Assembly (NCBI GenBank): GCA_004295885.1 | Contig: SEDG01000086.1 | Location: forward strand, 1 to 8,376 | DNA length: 8,376 bases | Direction: 5' to 3' | Source: Pedobacter sp. | GTDB lineage: Bacteria; Bacteroidota; Bacteroidia; Sphingobacteriales; Sphingobacteriaceae | Shown here: one piece after another, positions 6,763 to 8,376 of the stretch | Numbering within the stretch: position 1 is the first letter of the stretch | How the letters are laid out: each line of letters begins with the position of its first letter | Notes under the pieces: model-generated | Databases searched by the model: none | The model's input: only the letters and a program-made list of their open reading frames with translations | Told to the model about the DNA's origin: nothing | Made by a program: the position numbers and the translations under genes

Positions 6763-8376
6763 TTAATTAAGTGGGTCAAAGGTTCCACCATCCCAGCCTA
6801 TTGTTTGATTTAGCAACGGACTAGAATTCATAAACGTAGATGGCAATGCATAAAAATAATAGTAATCTGGAATAGTGAATGCTGTGGTTCCAGATATTAT
6901 GCCTACTCCGGTATTAAAATACTTTTGGAAGGTTGTCTTGTCATTAATGTTGATAGTCTCTCTAAATCTTATACCAGAACTATTAATGGTTTCCAATTCC
7001 GTTTTAAGTGCAGCAGTTTTCACATCCCAAACCATTAAATCTATCGTTCCTTGCAATAAATGTAACCGTCTTGTTCTCCTCAAATCGAAACCACGTTTGC
7101 CTTCAAAAGCAAATTCAATCATTCTCTCATTCATGATCAGATCTCTCATTTGATCTTTACTACCAGCTAAATCAAGACCATAGTTTTGCGTTCCTTGAAT
7201 TATTCCAGCTCTAACGCGAATTTCTTTAACTAGGTTTTTTGACAATGCAAGGTCACCTATTTCATTTGCACATTCTGCGTAATTCATAATCACTTCAGCA
7301 TATCTCATTTCAATCCAATCCATCCCATTACCGCCGAAGTCGTTAGCATAAGACACGGCACCCTTTGCTAATTCCGGATCCGCGAATTTTTTAGAATAAA
7401 ATCCATTTCCGCCATTACCCGTAATTTCGTTGGTGTAATTCCATTGCTTTCTATCTGCCTTACCACTTAATTTCCAAGTACTACCGTTGTAGGCAATTGT
7501 TGCCTGTAAACGAGGATCTCTATTTAACCAAAACATAACTGGATCATAAGCCGCACCGGCTTGAGCGGTAGGCACTCCATTATTCATCGGATACTGTCTA
7601 ATTAAATTCAATGTTGGGATAAATGCTGAACCAGCCCCCCCTTCTTCTGCAGGTCTTACTTTTGATTCGACGTTTTGACCTCTTTTAGCTAATTTGCTAG
7701 AGTAAGACCTAACAATTAGCGCTTCTGGGTTTGCAGAGCCTTCTTTTAGGAAAATATCAGCATAATTCGGAACTAATGATGAGCCTCCTGCCTTACAGAT
7801 ATCATAAGCCTCTTTGCATGCATCAAAAGCTTTTTGCCACCTTGCGGCATCGAAAGGATGTGCCGGATTATCAGTTGGGTTAAATTGAGGACTCGCCCAG
7901 TACAGCAATGCTTTACCTTTTAATGCAGCAGCAGCTTTTTTGGTCCATTTACCTCTCTCATTCGCATCATTCCAAACCACCCCATCGAGCAATTTCATAG
8001 CAGAATCTAAATCATTTGTAATGGCTTGAAAACATTCTTTAGCTGATGCTCTTCCCGATAACTTAATATTGTCTGGGTCTTGAGGCTCAAGCACTAAGGG
8101 CACCCCACCATACAGGCGAGTTAAATCAAAATAAGTCATCGCTCTTAGCGCAAAAAACTGCCCTCTTAACTTGTTTTTAACATCTTGAGCTAATGAACCA
8201 CCTGGTATCTCTTTAATTGCGGTATTACATCTTGCGATATCAAAGTATTTGTTATCCCCTTTGGTTCCCTGATATTTCGTTGCAATGAATTTTACATCAT
8301 TTGAAACCAATAATCCATTTACGCCTATTGCTTTTCTCATTGTAGCTTCAGAGGCAGAAAATCTATCCTCATCACT
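6763..8376 (-). CDS. SusD-like (RagB/SusD family) outer-membrane glycan-binding lipoprotein (partial, N-terminus beyond window)
   Basis: SusD-like proteins cap a SusC TonB-dependent transporter on the outer surface and capture oligosaccharides. The frame stays open past the ATG at 8340 for 12 more codons (SDEDRFSASEAT) to the window edge, so that Met is internal and the lipoprotein signal plus a few dozen residues lie outside. Numbered from that Met: TPR-like N-terminal signature KNKLRGQFFALRAMTYFDL (56-73) and TRLYGGVPLV (74-83), KAAAALKGKALLYWASPQFN (135-154), the RYAEVIMNYAECANEIGD helix (346-363), RVRAGI (375-380), NERMIEFAFEGKRGFDLRR (404-422), and a C-terminal GWDGGTFDPLN. These are hallmarks of the family, and about 537 visible residues fit its usual size. 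Specificity cannot be read from the sequence; pectic oligosaccharides are inferred from the neighbouring PL1 genes. The susC gene should lie immediately upstream, beyond 8376. Confidence 0.95.
   Translation of the reverse strand, partial: SDEDRFSASEATMRKAIGVNGLLVSNDVKFIATKYQGTKGDNKYFDIARCNTAIKEIPGGSLAQDVKNKLRGQFFALRAMTYFDLTRLYGGVPLVLEPQDPDNIKLSGRASAKECFQAITNDLDSAMKLLDGVVWNDANERGKWTKKAAAALKGKALLYWASPQFNPTDNPAHPFDAARWQKAFDACKEAYDICKAGGSSLVPNYADIFLKEGSANPEALIVRSYSSKLAKRGQNVESKVRPAEEGGAGSAFIPTLNLIRQYPMNNGVPTAQAGAAYDPVMFWLNRDPRLQATIAYNGSTWKLSGKADRKQWNYTNEITGNGGNGFYSKKFADPELAKGAVSYANDFGGNGMDWIEMRYAEVIMNYAECANEIGDLALSKNLVKEIRVRAGIIQGTQNYGLDLAGSKDQMRDLIMNERMIEFAFEGKRGFDLRRTRRLHLLQGTIDLMVWDVKTAALKTELETINSSGIRFRETININDKTTFQKYFNTGVGIISGTTAFTIPDYYYFYALPSTFMNSSPLLNQTIGWDGGTFDPLN

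Noticed and set aside
6875..7153. Plus-strand ORF of 92 codons inside the SusD-like gene
   Set aside because: Antisense shadow of a well-supported gene, with no recognisable domain.
8340..8340. ATG at 8340 as the start of the SusD-like gene
   Set aside because: The frame stays open to the window edge and the visible protein lacks a lipoprotein signal, so the real start is outside the window.

Overview
The window looks like part of a pectin (homogalacturonan) utilisation locus from a Bacteroidota bacterium, most likely a Sphingobacteriaceae member such as Pedobacter or Mucilaginibacter. The grounds are AT-rich DNA, weak or absent Shine-Dalgarno sequences, a SusD-like outer-membrane lipoprotein, a second lipoprotein in the SusE position, and secreted PL1 pectate lyases of the Bacteroidota type. 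The genus is a guess. All six genes lie on the minus strand, so transcription runs from high to low coordinates.

In order of transcription: (1) a SusD-like glycan-binding protein, cut by the right edge of the window; its SusC partner would lie just beyond. (2) 23 bp later, a 303-residue lipoprotein of unknown family, probably a surface glycan-binding protein. (3) A strong hairpin plus T-run terminator at about 5739-5766, then roughly 250 bp of AT-rich leader or promoter DNA. (4) Two tandem, clearly paralogous PL1-type pectate lyases separated by only 4 nt. (5) A small GIY-YIG nuclease gene enclosed by short repeats. (6) A long, window-truncated, exported right-handed beta-helix protein that runs off the left edge. 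This last gene has no stop codon inside the window, so a simple ORF search can miss it; the reading frame is open across positions 1-1616.

Inferred working model: the SusC/D pair and the neighbouring lipoprotein bind and import oligogalacturonides. The PL1 enzymes cleave polygalacturonate by beta-elimination. The beta-helix protein may act on another pectin linkage or decoration. The enzyme genes appear to form their own transcription unit, separated from the SusCD unit by the terminator.

The most unusual part is the roughly 0.5 kb around the GIY-YIG gene. Three copies of a ~25 bp repeat occur here: one 34 nt before the gene, one 10 nt after it, and a third inverted ~90 nt further on. The copies carry a short internal stem whose two sides change together between copies, as expected of a REP-like element under structural selection. 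A repeat-associated GIY-YIG nuclease cassette sitting in a carbohydrate locus is the best candidate here for a little-described system.
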